DNA from: Thermoplasmata archaeon
GTDB taxonomy: Archaea > Thermoplasmatota > Thermoplasmata > Thermoplasmatales > ARK-15
Length of the DNA: 61,550 nt
Assembly (NCBI GenBank): GCA_023261755.1
Contig: JAGDXS010000021.1
Coordinates: 1 to 61,550, forward strand
Direction: 5' to 3'
Part shown: piece by piece, positions 7,973 through 17,162 of the stretch
How positions within the stretch are numbered: the first letter of the stretch is position 1
Layout of the letters: every line of letters begins with the position of its first letter
Made by a program: the position numbers and the translations under genes
Notes under the pieces: generated by a model
The model's input: only the letters and a program-made list of their open reading frames with translations
Database searches by the model: none
What the model was told of the DNA's origin: nothing

Positions 7973-9688
7973 ATGCAGTATAAATGGACGGTACTTACTA
8001 ATACTATGTTAGGAGCTCTCATGGCTTCTATAAATATGAATATAGTAATGGTCACATTGCCAACAATATTCAGAGGTCTGAACATAAATCCATTCGCAGC
8101 AGGTGAATTCACATATCTGTTATGGATATTGATGGGTTATTCTATTGTTCTTGCTACTATTCTAGTTACATTCGGCAGAATTTCTGATATATTTGGCAGA
8201 GTAAGAATGTATACTTGGGGCTTTATTATTTTTACAATAGCTTCAATTTTATTATCAATAGTTCCAAGTGGAACAGGAAATACAGGTGCACTTCTTCTAA
8301 TAATTTTCAGAATGGTTCAAGCCGTAGGCGGAGGATTTTTGATGGTTAACAGCACAGCTTTGATTACGGATGCTTTTCCTGTTAATGAACGTGGAAAAGC
8401 CCTTGGAATTAATCAGATTGCTTTCATTGTGGGATCTCTATTTGGTCTTATTTTAGGAGGATTTTTGGCAGGCTATGATTGGCATTTAGTTTTTATAGTC
8501 AATATTCCTTTTGCTGTAGCCGGAACATTCTGGTCAATATTTATGCTCAAAGAAAAGGCAGAAAAGCAGAGGATTAAAATGGATTACTGGGGTAATATTA
8601 CTTTAGCTCTTTCATTGATTTTAATTTCCTTAGGATTTACCTACACGCTTGAACCTTATGGAAGTTCACAGATGGGTTGGGGAAGTCCCTGGGTAATAGC
8701 AGCATTTATTCTTGGCATTATATTCCTTATAATATTCATAATTATTGAAAGAAGAGTGAAAGAACCACTTTTCAATCTTTCACTTTTTAAGATAAGACCA
8801 TTTACATACGGTAATTTAAGTTTGCTTCTCTCTGGTTTAGGCAGGGGTGCTGTAATGTTCCTTGTAATAATATGGTTGCAAGGAATTTATTTACCATTGC
8901 ACGGTTATTCATACACTGAAACACCCTTCTGGGCTGGAATATACATGCTACCTATGCTTCTAGGCATGGTGATATTTGGTCCAATAGGAGGAGCATTAAC
9001 AGATAAATATGGTGCTAGACCATTTGCAACTGCTGGAATGATAATTACAGCAGTAGCATTGTATCTATTAACACTTTTGCCATACAATTTCAATCTCCTA
9101 GAATTTGAAACAATCATGTTCATAATAGGCGTAGGCGGTGGCCTATTTGCATCACCCAATACAACTGCAATCATGAATGCCGTGTCTTCAAAGGACAGGG
9201 CATCTGCAAATGGCATGAGGATGACAATTAACAACATTGCAGCAACAATAAGCATGGCTATATTTTTTTCAATAGCAATTACAATTTTCTCGAATAATTT
9301 ACCTAGCGCAATGCTTAAGGGTGCATTGAACGCAGGTGTTCCAGGCCCCATAGCAGCAATATTGTCTAAAATACCAGCATCTGGTCTTCTTTTTGGTGCA
9401 TTTTTAGGAGTTAATCCTGTTTCTGCACTTCCATCCCAATTATTATCATCAATGCCAGTTAATGCACTTAAAGCTTTGGAATCCAATACTTTCATTCCAA
9501 ACATTATAGGTCCATCGTTCATGACAGGTCTTTCATATTCAATATACATTGCTGTAGCCTTATCCATCCTAGGAGCAGTTTTCTCAGCTCTAATGGGTGA
9601 AAGATATGTTCATGAAGAGCACTATGTTCCAGAGAATAATGAAATGCCAAAGAATGTGCCAGGTGGAGTGAAAAATGGAAAACCATGA
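7973..9688 (+). CDS. MFS drug-efflux transporter, DHA2 (14-span) type
   Basis: This protein of 571 residues has about fourteen spans. Motif A is FGRISDIFGRVRMY near 73, motif C-like glycines follow around GLILGGFLAGYDW, and the C-terminal half repeats the loop (GGALTDKYGARPF). Length and layout fit the DHA2/EmrB-QacA family of proton-coupled multidrug exporters. I favour the ATG at 7973 over that at 7955, because CTTTTTATAT at 7941-7950 is then about 26 nt upstream. Its 3' end overlaps a MarR-family gene by 14 nt. That is the usual arrangement of a drug pump with its regulator. Confidence 0.88.
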   Translation: MQYKWTVLTNTMLGALMASINMNIVMVTLPTIFRGLNINPFAAGEFTYLLWILMGYSIVLATILVTFGRISDIFGRVRMYTWGFIIFTIASILLSIVPSGTGNTGALLLIIFRMVQAVGGGFLMVNSTALITDAFPVNERGKALGINQIAFIVGSLFGLILGGFLAGYDWHLVFIVNIPFAVAGTFWSIFMLKEKAEKQRIKMDYWGNITLALSLILISLGFTYTLEPYGSSQMGWGSPWVIAAFILGIIFLIIFIIIERRVKEPLFNLSLFKIRPFTYGNLSLLLSGLGRGAVMFLVIIWLQGIYLPLHGYSYTETPFWAGIYMLPMLLGMVIFGPIGGALTDKYGARPFATAGMIITAVALYLLTLLPYNFNLLEFETIMFIIGVGGGLFASPNTTAIMNAVSSKDRASANGMRMTINNIAATISMAIFFSIAITIFSNNLPSAMLKGALNAGVPGPIAAILSKIPASGLLFGAFLGVNPVSALPSQLLSSMPVNALKALESNTFIPNIIGPSFMTGLSYSIYIAVALSILGAVFSALMGERYVHEEHYVPENNEMPKNVPGGVKNGKP

Positions 9689-10094
9689 AATTTTGGAGAA
9701 AATAATCCAGCTAAAAAGAAATCTGGGCAGAATATACGGCTCTGTAAAATTAAAAACGTCCTTAAATAGGACGGAACTTATTATTTTTATGATAATAGGT
9801 GAAAATAATGGAATCAGTCCAGGTAAATTATCAAATTTAACAGGCTTTTCAAAATCATTAATTACTATTTCTATAACAAACCTTGAAAATGCTGGTCTTA
9901 TTAAAAGAAAAAGGGCATCCGATAGAAGGAAAATAGAGATTGAGATCACAAAAAAGGGAATGGAAAAATTCTTAAAAATTAAGGATAATGTGGATAAAAA
10001 TTTTAACAACATGATCTCCAAGTTAAGTAAAGAAGAAATAGAATCACTTTCACAATGTCTTGACAAAATGTTGAGTATAATAGAAAAGCTATAA
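9675..10094 (+). CDS. MarR-family transcriptional regulator
   Basis: This 139-residue winged helix-turn-helix protein has the MarR layout. An N-terminal dimer helix (EILEKIIQLKRNLGRIYGSV) comes first, then the recognition region SPGKLSNLTGFSKSLITISI and a wing with the typical DRRKIEIEITKKG. A long C-terminal dimer helix follows. MarR proteins usually repress the efflux gene next to them and are released by the drug. Here the gene overlaps the DHA2 pump and is downstream of it, so it would autoregulate the operon. AGGTGGAG precedes the ATG. Confidence 0.88.
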   Translation: MENHEILEKIIQLKRNLGRIYGSVKLKTSLNRTELIIFMIIGENNGISPGKLSNLTGFSKSLITISITNLENAGLIKRKRASDRRKIEIEITKKGMEKFLKIKDNVDKNFNNMISKLSKEEIESLSQCLDKMLSIIEKL

Positions 10095-10165
10095 TATTAT
10101 TTTTAAAAATTAATTTAAAAAATTATTAATAACATTTTTTCAATATCTCTTTGGGATGAGGCAAT

Positions 10166-13100
10166 ATGAACAATAGAGTATTGAACGCAATAGTGATTCT
10201 AGCGGTTGCTATCCTAGTTATATCAACACTGGGAGGAGCTTTAGCTGCAACGCCATCTCATACAGAAACACAGACATACAAATCCCCGACAATTCTTCAG
10301 GGTATTCAGAACAGTGAAAAATTACCATTGGAAAAAAGGATCAAACAGGTTCTGAGCGCGGATAAAATACCCGCTAAATATGCATTTTTACCAAGCATGG
10401 AAAAAAGATTCTCTTATAATGGAGAACAAGTAACACCTCTGTACACACAGGCACCTGCGCCTATGGGTTTAGGAGATTTTGGTTTGAAATTAGGTAGTAA
10501 TGGTCAGTGGGTACCATACACATACTCCACATCAAGCTTTGAGGCATCAATTCAAGTAAACAGCCTGAACGATTTTTATATGCTTGATGGAGCTCCGTAT
10601 AGTGTAACATTCCAGTTGAACACCGTTTTGAACCATGTAACGCTTTTCGGAAATTCTAGCTATGTATTCTGGAATCAGAACGTGGTATTTTATTCAGCAA
10701 GGACACAAGAACTGACTTTTCTTGACAATATATGGAATTTCTCAAGCTCCGCTTTTTACATGAGCCCTAATTCAATTTATTCAGGCTATGGAACTCTTGT
10801 ACCAGGAACATTTTATTATGCAATAGGTCCAACATTCAAAGTTTCATATCCATTCACTGTGAATCTTTATCTTAATTCAACAGTAATAAATGGAGATACT
10901 GCAGTTTATTTCAATTACACTGTTATTTATTCAAACGGTACATCTGTATCTAACTCTTATGATAGAGTGCTTTTCAATTCAACATATGGGATGCCAACAG
11001 GCTATGTTGCACCTAAGCCTTATTATCTCGTGAGCGGAAGTGAAATAACACCAAATGGATATTTACTGAATGATGCAGAAATCATGATAGGGGGTCCAGG
11101 CGGTGGTAGCACAGCAATGATATACAATATAAATGCGATGATGAACCTTTATTACTATAGTGGATCAACAAAGTCATACCACAATGTTCCTGCTGCATTT
11201 GATTTTGGTACGGATACAGGAGAAACATCTGAAGGCGTGGCAGTTTCATGGATAGGAGAAACTGCTATTTTGAATGCAGGACCATCATTCCTGTATGGCA
11301 TGTGGAATGCTTCAACATCCAATAAAATGGAATCATTCAATGGTTATGTGAATCCATCAAATGCATTCTTGTTTGTTTCCCAGGGATCTGAATTCAATGA
11401 ATCATTATCAACATGGGCACCTCTTTCAATAACCGGTCAGTATTCATTTACATTACCGTATGGTAATTATAGTGCATATCTATTAATGAGCAATTATAAT
11501 CCTCAAATTATAAACAATATGGGAAGTTTATTAAACGTTAGAATGACCAAGAATATGAGCATGGGAATTTACACACCTTTATATGCCTTCAGTAATTCTC
11601 AACTACAATATATATCATACTCAGGAAATGGTAGCGCAAACAATCCATTCTTAATATTTAACAATCAGTATTCATCAATAAATCCAATATTCTCACAATT
11701 CAATGATTATGCATTTCCATCATTCTCTGGTGTTTTAATAGCAAACACAAACCTTTACGTGGATCTTGAAAATATGCCATCTCTAGAAATTGTATATCCA
11801 GAAAGTTTATATCCATTCCTTAACCATTATGTATTGCCAGTTACAAATTATCTTAATTATGAATTTTATAATACTTCATATCTATCGCTTGTTGATACTC
11901 AAATGATATCTGGCTGGTTTTCAGCACAGCTGAACGAGGAACCAATTCTTGCATCCGTTCTATTCTGGAATTCAACTCATGATCTCATTGCTAACAATAA
12001 CTTTTACAGCATGGGAATATCATTGATGTTCTACAACAATAATGCAACAAAATCAAATAATGTGATTTGGGGCAATTATTTCTATCAAAGTCCATATGTA
12101 ACTACACTTTATGAACTTGTTCTTGCTTATGCTAGGACTCCAACGGGATTGTATTTGTATTCTGGCGGTAACTTAATTTACAACAATTATTTCGAAGTAC
12201 AAAATCCAGCTATAAATCCGGATTGGAATATATATTGGGGAGTTCAAACAATTTATTTCAATATATGGAACATATCCAAGGAACCTTTAAGTTATTCTAT
12301 GGACTTTAATGGATTTACATTAAAAGGAAATGTTTTAAATACTGGCTACCAAGGAGGTAATTTTTGGTATAATTTCAACGGAAATGTTCCTTTCAATGAT
12401 CTCGGTTTAATTGCATCTGGCGGTGATTCTTTACCCTTGGATTTCACGCAGGTAAATCTTACATTTGTGGAGGCAGGACTTGCACCAGGTACTGTTTGGG
12501 AAGTGGCTGTAATAAATCCTGTAAATATGCTTACAGAATTGTTTGAATCTAATACAAGTACGATCGTATTTTATGTCTTACCAGGACTTTACTATGCATT
12601 GGTTTCCCCAGTAACAGGTTATATGCAAAATGTCTCTTTGGAAGTATTTAACGTTGTATCAAATCAGGTTATGTATGTAACATATTCAAAATTATATACA
12701 GTTACTTTCTATGAGACAGGTATTCCAAACGGAACACCCTGGTCTGTGACAATGAATGGTTTAACATTACAAAGCACCTCGAACAATATTACATTTAATG
12801 TTACTACAGGAAATTATTCCTACCAAGTTTCTGAAATTCCGGGATATGTAGCAACACCGTCTTCAGGATATATAAATGTAGTGAATTCAAGTGTGTCCCA
12901 GAACATATTATTTAAACCTGTACTTTATAATGTAACATTCACAGAATCAGGTCTTTCATCAGGAACTTGGGGAATAACAATAAATAATGTAACAAAGACC
13001 GCCTCAGCAGGGAATAGTATAACATTTACATTGCCAAATGGCACTTATAAATACAATGTAAATCAAGTAAATGGATATCAGAGCAATGTTCAAAATGGGT

Positions 13101-14002
13101 ACGTTTATGTTAATAATGGCGCTTCGCCTGTAAATATTGTATATTCAAAGATTCTTGTCAATGCAGTATTTACAGAATCCGGTTTACCCGCAAATACAGC
13201 CTGGTCAGTAGAAATAAATTCACAGGTATATACAACCATTAGCAACACTCTTCAGATATCATTGCCATATGGAACTTATAATTATAATGTAATATCACCT
13301 GGATATATTGCAACTCCACCATCAGGAACATTCACAATAAATGGTACACAGGTAACATTTGGTATATCGTTCACTCAGGCAAAATACCAGGTAATGTTAG
13401 TTGAATCAGGCCTTTCTTCGGGAACATCTTGGGGAATAAACGTCGCAGGATCTTCATATACAATTAGGAATGCATCCATGACATTATCATTACCAAATGG
13501 CACGTATCCATTCTACGTGTATAATATTCCAGGATACAACATCACTCCAAATTCTGGTGAAATTGTTGTAAATGGAAATTCTGTTACAGAGGATTTCACA
13601 TTTACAGAGTTGAACTATACAATAACATTTTTTGAATCTGGTCTTCCATCAGGATCAACTTGGTCAGTCACATTAAATGGAGTTACAAAATCATCGTCAT
13701 CAACAACAATAACGTTTACTGAGCATTATGGTACATATTCTTATACAATTAATTACCCAACAGGTTATACATCATCAATAACATCGGGAACAATTTCTCC
13801 TGGAATGCTAACAGTAAATCCAACCATTACATTACCAACATATTCAACAGGATTATCTGCATTGGATCTAACATTGATAATAATAGTTATTATTCTAATT
13901 ATAATAGTGATTGTGGAAGGAATTTATCTCAGCAAAAACAGGCGTAAGGAAGGAGTAAAGCCATGGAATGAACCAAAGGAGGAAAACAAAGAACAGAAAT
14001 AA
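10166..14002 (+). CDS. Thermopsin-like (peptidase A5) surface protein with six C-terminal repeats
   Basis: This is a 1278-residue exported protein. A signal peptide spans ~8-31 (VILAVAILVISTLGGALAA). From APMGLGDFGLKLG (~90) to ~430 it matches the thermopsin domain (acid protease family A5), including YWNQN-like and FLDNIWNFSSS segments. A repetitive central region rich in Asn/Tyr/Ser follows. Six ~75-residue repeats each open with a version of VTFxESGLPSGTxWSV (about 770-1215). A membrane span (LTLIIIVIILIIIVIVEGIY) and a charged cytoplasmic tail end it. It is probably anchored on the outer cell face and works at low pH. The catalytic residues cannot be assigned with certainty. GATGAGG is the ribosome site. 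Confidence 0.85.
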   Translation: MNNRVLNAIVILAVAILVISTLGGALAATPSHTETQTYKSPTILQGIQNSEKLPLEKRIKQVLSADKIPAKYAFLPSMEKRFSYNGEQVTPLYTQAPAPMGLGDFGLKLGSNGQWVPYTYSTSSFEASIQVNSLNDFYMLDGAPYSVTFQLNTVLNHVTLFGNSSYVFWNQNVVFYSARTQELTFLDNIWNFSSSAFYMSPNSIYSGYGTLVPGTFYYAIGPTFKVSYPFTVNLYLNSTVINGDTAVYFNYTVIYSNGTSVSNSYDRVLFNSTYGMPTGYVAPKPYYLVSGSEITPNGYLLNDAEIMIGGPGGGSTAMIYNINAMMNLYYYSGSTKSYHNVPAAFDFGTDTGETSEGVAVSWIGETAILNAGPSFLYGMWNASTSNKMESFNGYVNPSNAFLFVSQGSEFNESLSTWAPLSITGQYSFTLPYGNYSAYLLMSNYNPQIINNMGSLLNVRMTKNMSMGIYTPLYAFSNSQLQYISYSGNGSANNPFLIFNNQYSSINPIFSQFNDYAFPSFSGVLIANTNLYVDLENMPSLEIVYPESLYPFLNHYVLPVTNYLNYEFYNTSYLSLVDTQMISGWFSAQLNEEPILASVLFWNSTHDLIANNNFYSMGISLMFYNNNATKSNNVIWGNYFYQSPYVTTLYELVLAYARTPTGLYLYSGGNLIYNNYFEVQNPAINPDWNIYWGVQTIYFNIWNISKEPLSYSMDFNGFTLKGNVLNTGYQGGNFWYNFNGNVPFNDLGLIASGGDSLPLDFTQVNLTFVEAGLAPGTVWEVAVINPVNMLTELFESNTSTIVFYVLPGLYYALVSPVTGYMQNVSLEVFNVVSNQVMYVTYSKLYTVTFYETGIPNGTPWSVTMNGLTLQSTSNNITFNVTTGNYSYQVSEIPGYVATPSSGYINVVNSSVSQNILFKPVLYNVTFTESGLSSGTWGITINNVTKTASAGNSITFTLPNGTYKYNVNQVNGYQSNVQNGYVYVNNGASPVNIVYSKILVNAVFTESGLPANTAWSVEINSQVYTTISNTLQISLPYGTYNYNVISPGYIATPPSGTFTINGTQVTFGISFTQAKYQVMLVESGLSSGTSWGINVAGSSYTIRNASMTLSLPNGTYPFYVYNIPGYNITPNSGEIVVNGNSVTEDFTFTELNYTITFFESGLPSGSTWSVTLNGVTKSSSSTTITFTEHYGTYSYTINYPTGYTSSITSGTISPGMLTVNPTITLPTYSTGLSALDLTLIIIVIILIIIVIVEGIYLSKNRRKEGVKPWNEPKEENKEQK

Positions 14003-14031
14003 ATTTTTATTTCTTTTTTTATTTTTTTAAA
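14003..14031 (+). terminator. T-rich terminator after the surface protein gene
   Basis: Immediately after the stop come runs of T (ATTTTTATTTCTTTTTTTATTTTTTT). This is a strong archaeal-type terminator. The rest of the gap to 14187 is AT-rich with no gene seen. Confidence 0.55.
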
Positions 14032-14187
14032 TATTGGGATTTAGTTTTACAATAATAAAAACAGGGTGATCAATATTTTTTAATTTAAAAAATTAATATT
14101 ATAAATTTAATTATTTTAAAAAAATTTTAAAAAATAGAAAGAATTTAATTTTAATATTATTTCACATTTAAAAAAATAATTTTTCGT

Positions 14188-14775
14188 TTATAGCATAAAA
14201 ACATATTTTACAGTAAGATATCCAGAGATTAATAACAATATAATGTAAATGGGTAAATTCCATCTAAATACCTTTGATCCATCCAGTGGAGGTATTGGCC
14301 AAAGATTAAAGAATGATAACCATATGTTAATCATGCCAATGAACTGTGCTATTTGACTGCCTATACCCTGAAGAATATAAGATATTGATATAAAAAATAT
14401 ACCTAGGATTAAATTGTATACAGGACCACTAGCAGCAATTTTACCATTAGTATTTTTATCAACATAACCATAAATATTTGTCGCTCCAGGAGCTGCAAAT
14501 ACTATGCCAAAAAAGCTTGTTACCAAGGCTATTAAAAGACCAAGATTCCAGCGTTTGAATTCAGCATAATAATCATACTTAAATGCTGTAAATTTATGGA
14601 GCATTTCATGTCCAACAAAACCTGTTAAAACTGCTAATAAAGAAACTAGAAAATAGATTGTAAAAGATAAAGGAGAAACCCTAAGACCAAAAAATGCTAA
14701 TGTAAATGCAATGCTAAGTATAATCGTTGCTATAATAATATCGAAAATTTCCTCTCTTCTAAAACGAACTTTCAT
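14188..14775 (-). CDS. M50-family (site-2-protease-like) membrane metalloprotease
   Basis: This 195-residue membrane protein carries the zinc motif HEMLH at 56-60 inside a membrane segment. The third-ligand motif NLWPIPPLDG, with its Asp near 165, completes the intramembrane protease active site. Length is typical of the minimal archaeal M50 group. Such enzymes cut transmembrane proteins within the bilayer, often to release regulators; the substrate is unknown. It starts 3 nt after the cupin gene stop, so the two are co-transcribed. Confidence 0.85.
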   Translation of the reverse strand: MKVRFRREEIFDIIIATIILSIAFTLAFFGLRVSPLSFTIYFLVSLLAVLTGFVGHEMLHKFTAFKYDYYAEFKRWNLGLLIALVTSFFGIVFAAPGATNIYGYVDKNTNGKIAASGPVYNLILGIFFISISYILQGIGSQIAQFIGMINIWLSFFNLWPIPPLDGSKVFRWNLPIYIILLLISGYLTVKYVFML

Positions 14776-14778
14776 TAT

Positions 14779-15141
14779 TTAATCTCCGAGCAACTGTTTA
14801 GCAGCTTTTATTGGGACCACGCAAATTACAGTCATGTCTTCATTTGCATGAATTTTATGGAAAATAGTTGGTGGGATATAAATGAATTTACCATCTTCTA
14901 AATCTTTTTTTTCATTTCCTATTGTTACCTCTCCTTTTCCATGTAAAACAAAAATTTCATGCTCGTAATCATGTGAATGGGCAGGTGTTTCTTTTCCTTT
15001 ATCAATTGAAATATATCTCATTGAAAATGTGGGTGCGCCATCTTTATGCGTAATTAACCATCTTATTCTTGCCCCTCCCTCCATTTCCATTTCCTGTATC
15101 TCTTTATAGGATTTTACAAGGCCATTATTTTTGTTTGCCAT
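14779..15141 (-). CDS. Small cupin-domain protein
   Basis: This is a 120-residue single cupin. Motif 1 is HSHDYEHEIFVLHGKG (~76-91), with two His and a Glu as likely metal ligands. Motif 2, IPPTIFHKI, gives the third His. Proteins of this kind bind a metal and either carry out a small oxygenase/isomerase reaction or sense a ligand; which applies here is not visible. It lies directly upstream of an M50 protease in the same unit. Confidence 0.8.
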   Translation of the reverse strand: MANKNNGLVKSYKEIQEMEMEGGARIRWLITHKDGAPTFSMRYISIDKGKETPAHSHDYEHEIFVLHGKGEVTIGNEKKDLEDGKFIYIPPTIFHKIHANEDMTVICVVPIKAAKQLLGD

Positions 15142-15166
15142 AGTTATGGTAAGTGTTTATGAGTTT

Positions 15167-16339
15167 TTAATTTTTTTCCATATTTCTGAAAAATACATAA
15201 TACAAAATTGGATCTAGTGTAGATAATAAACCAGCTGAAACAAATGCTAATGCAAACATTTCAATAGTGAATAGAAATCCGCCTATTGAGCTTGCAATAC
15301 CATATGGGAGTCTACGGAATATACCAGTAATGCTTGATCCTCTTGATCTTTCATTTGGTGAAAATATATTCATAGAAAAATTCTGCCTTATGGGTAGGGC
15401 CATTTGATAAAACATTGTTCTCAAAATAAATACCAATATTGCAAATAATAAAGGAATAAAAGGGATTATTACAAGCAAAATTGATCCTAGAAACCTAAAA
15501 ATTACAATGCTCTTAATCGTGCCAAGAATATTTTCAAAGTAGGTGGAAAACATAACAGCAATGCCAGAGAATATGTAAGATAATGAAAAAATTAAAGAAA
15601 TTTGAAATGTTTTTAAACCCATATCCTGGAACCACAATGAAATGAGAGGTAGAACAATTCCTAGACCTAGGCTACCAAACATCCCTGCCATTGAAATAAA
15701 CAAGATATTTTTACCAGATTTAACAGGAAGTACCTTTTTTTCTTCATTATTTTTTACTTGCATATCTTTCATACAAAATGTAATTATTGTTGAAATAAAG
15801 GCAAGGAATAGAGCAATCACAAATAGGATGTAATAGTAATTTTCCAATTCGCTTGATGTTAAAAATGAGAATAATCCTCCTGCTACAGAAGAAAAAGTCC
15901 CAGCCGATGTAAGAAGGGAATAAACCTTCGTTCGTTCATTTTTTACTCTTTCTGCTACAAGTGCATTAATAAGTGGTGCAACAGGTCCCCCTCCTGCACC
16001 ACCACCTACACCACTGAATGAAACTCCGAAAACAGCACTTATAAAAAGAATGATACTATTCTGTGTCAATAATAATATTAAAAGAAGATAAATAGACATT
16101 GAACTCATGATTATGAGCATTTTTTTTCTTCCATAAAGATCTCCAAAAAAGCCTGATATCAATACAAGAATTGAGCTGGATATTGTTGCAACAAGAGCGT
16201 AAAGACCAACGCCAAAATCTGAGAATCCTGTGTATCTTAAATATAAAGGCAATATAAAGCTCAGGTATCCAAAATAGAAATTCCTGAGTATTCTTGTGAT
16301 AACAAGAATTTTGATATCTCTGTTTCTGAGAGCTTCCAC
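15167..16339 (-). CDS. MFS transporter
   Basis: This 390-residue protein has about twelve spans. The loop 2-3 motif is GFFGDLYGRKKMLI (~63-76), and a Gly-rich GVGGGAGGGPVAPL segment lies in span 4-5. A central charged loop (MKDMQVKNNEEKK) separates the halves. It is a secondary carrier of unknown substrate. It is 37 nt downstream of a spermidine-synthase-like gene on the same strand, which may be functionally linked. Confidence 0.83.
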   Translation of the reverse strand: MEALRNRDIKILVITRILRNFYFGYLSFILPLYLRYTGFSDFGVGLYALVATISSSILVLISGFFGDLYGRKKMLIIMSSMSIYLLLILLLTQNSIILFISAVFGVSFSGVGGGAGGGPVAPLINALVAERVKNERTKVYSLLTSAGTFSSVAGGLFSFLTSSELENYYYILFVIALFLAFISTIITFCMKDMQVKNNEEKKVLPVKSGKNILFISMAGMFGSLGLGIVLPLISLWFQDMGLKTFQISLIFSLSYIFSGIAVMFSTYFENILGTIKSIVIFRFLGSILLVIIPFIPLLFAILVFILRTMFYQMALPIRQNFSMNIFSPNERSRGSSITGIFRRLPYGIASSIGGFLFTIEMFALAFVSAGLLSTLDPILYYVFFRNMEKN

Positions 16340-16376
16340 AGCTTTTCCTAAATAAATATTTTAGTATTAAAGTTTT

Positions 16377-17066
16377 CTAAAATTTCTTTATTTTAAGGAT
16401 TCTTCTTTTTAAGAAGAATGGTAATTTTAGAGTTGAAAATTTTTTCCTTATATCATCAATTTCTAAATTTTTAGAACATACAATGATCATGTTATTTTCG
16501 ATAATGGTTGGCCCTATGCTATATAGATCAAAATATTCGTCAGCATAATTTTTCAATGCACCTATTTTTAAAAGGCCATACGCATTTAATGCATAGTTAA
16601 TAAGTAATAGGCCATCATTTTTTAATGCATTGTAACTTCCGAGAAAAAAGTCTTCTGAGATGAATTTTTCTGGTATCATCCTTTCCTGGTAGGCATCCAG
16701 TATTATTATATCATAGGAATTGCTCTTTTTTATTACGTAATCGTAACCGTCACCAATTATTATTTTTTCATTCTTTAAATCTATGAACTTCGAGGCCATT
16801 TCAACACACTTTTCATTTATTTCTACAGTTTCTATTTTTATTTCATTCTTGAAAATTTTTCTTGCTTCATATAAAACAGTACCTCCACCAAGACCTATCA
16901 TTAGAACATTCGGGTTTTGAAATAAGTAAAAGAATGGGATGAATAGATCCCAGTAACCATGGACAAAAACTTTTTTTCTATCTATAATCGAATATACAGT
17001 ACCATCATATTCAAGTACATTTTTACTTAGGAATTTTTTCCATTTCCATTTATCCTGATTATGCAT
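16377..17066 (-). CDS. Spermidine-synthase-like protein
   Basis: The 229-residue protein has the Rossmann fold of the polyamine synthase family. LMIGLGGGTVLYEA (~55-68) is the glycine-rich motif, VEINEKCVEMA the acidic ribose-binding strand and GDGYDYV the next motif. The catalytic region reads ILDAYQERMIPEKF. True spermidine synthases have a DSTDP-like Asp pair there, and this protein keeps only the first Asp, so aminopropyl transfer is doubtful. It may be a methyltransferase-like relative or use another substrate. Its MFS neighbour recalls the fused MFS/spermidine-synthase proteins of other prokaryotes. Confidence 0.65.
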   Translation of the reverse strand: MHNQDKWKWKKFLSKNVLEYDGTVYSIIDRKKVFVHGYWDLFIPFFYLFQNPNVLMIGLGGGTVLYEARKIFKNEIKIETVEINEKCVEMASKFIDLKNEKIIIGDGYDYVIKKSNSYDIIILDAYQERMIPEKFISEDFFLGSYNALKNDGLLLINYALNAYGLLKIGALKNYADEYFDLYSIGPTIIENNMIIVCSKNLEIDDIRKKFSTLKLPFFLKRRILKIKKF

Positions 17067-17162
17067 TAAGAAAGTATTTTAAATACGGAGAAAAAGTTTT
17101 CCATTGAATAATCTTTTATAAAAGGGTTTTATTTTGGTGTCATTAATCAATATGGTGAAAAA

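Noticed and set aside
8905-9567. Long open frame of 220 codons on the minus strand
   Set aside because: It lies wholly inside the DHA2 transporter gene in antisense. Its composition is the mirror of membrane-span codons, and it has no family motif or ribosome site.
9590-10066. 158-codon minus-strand frame
   Set aside because: It is antisense to the MarR gene and the end of the DHA2 gene; both real genes have clear motifs and start sites.
12450-13850. Tandem DNA repeat array or CRISPR in the surface protein gene
   Set aside because: The repetition is at protein level (ESGLPSGT units of ~75 residues) with diverged DNA, and the reading frame is continuous. No CRISPR-like direct repeats with spacers were seen anywhere in the window.
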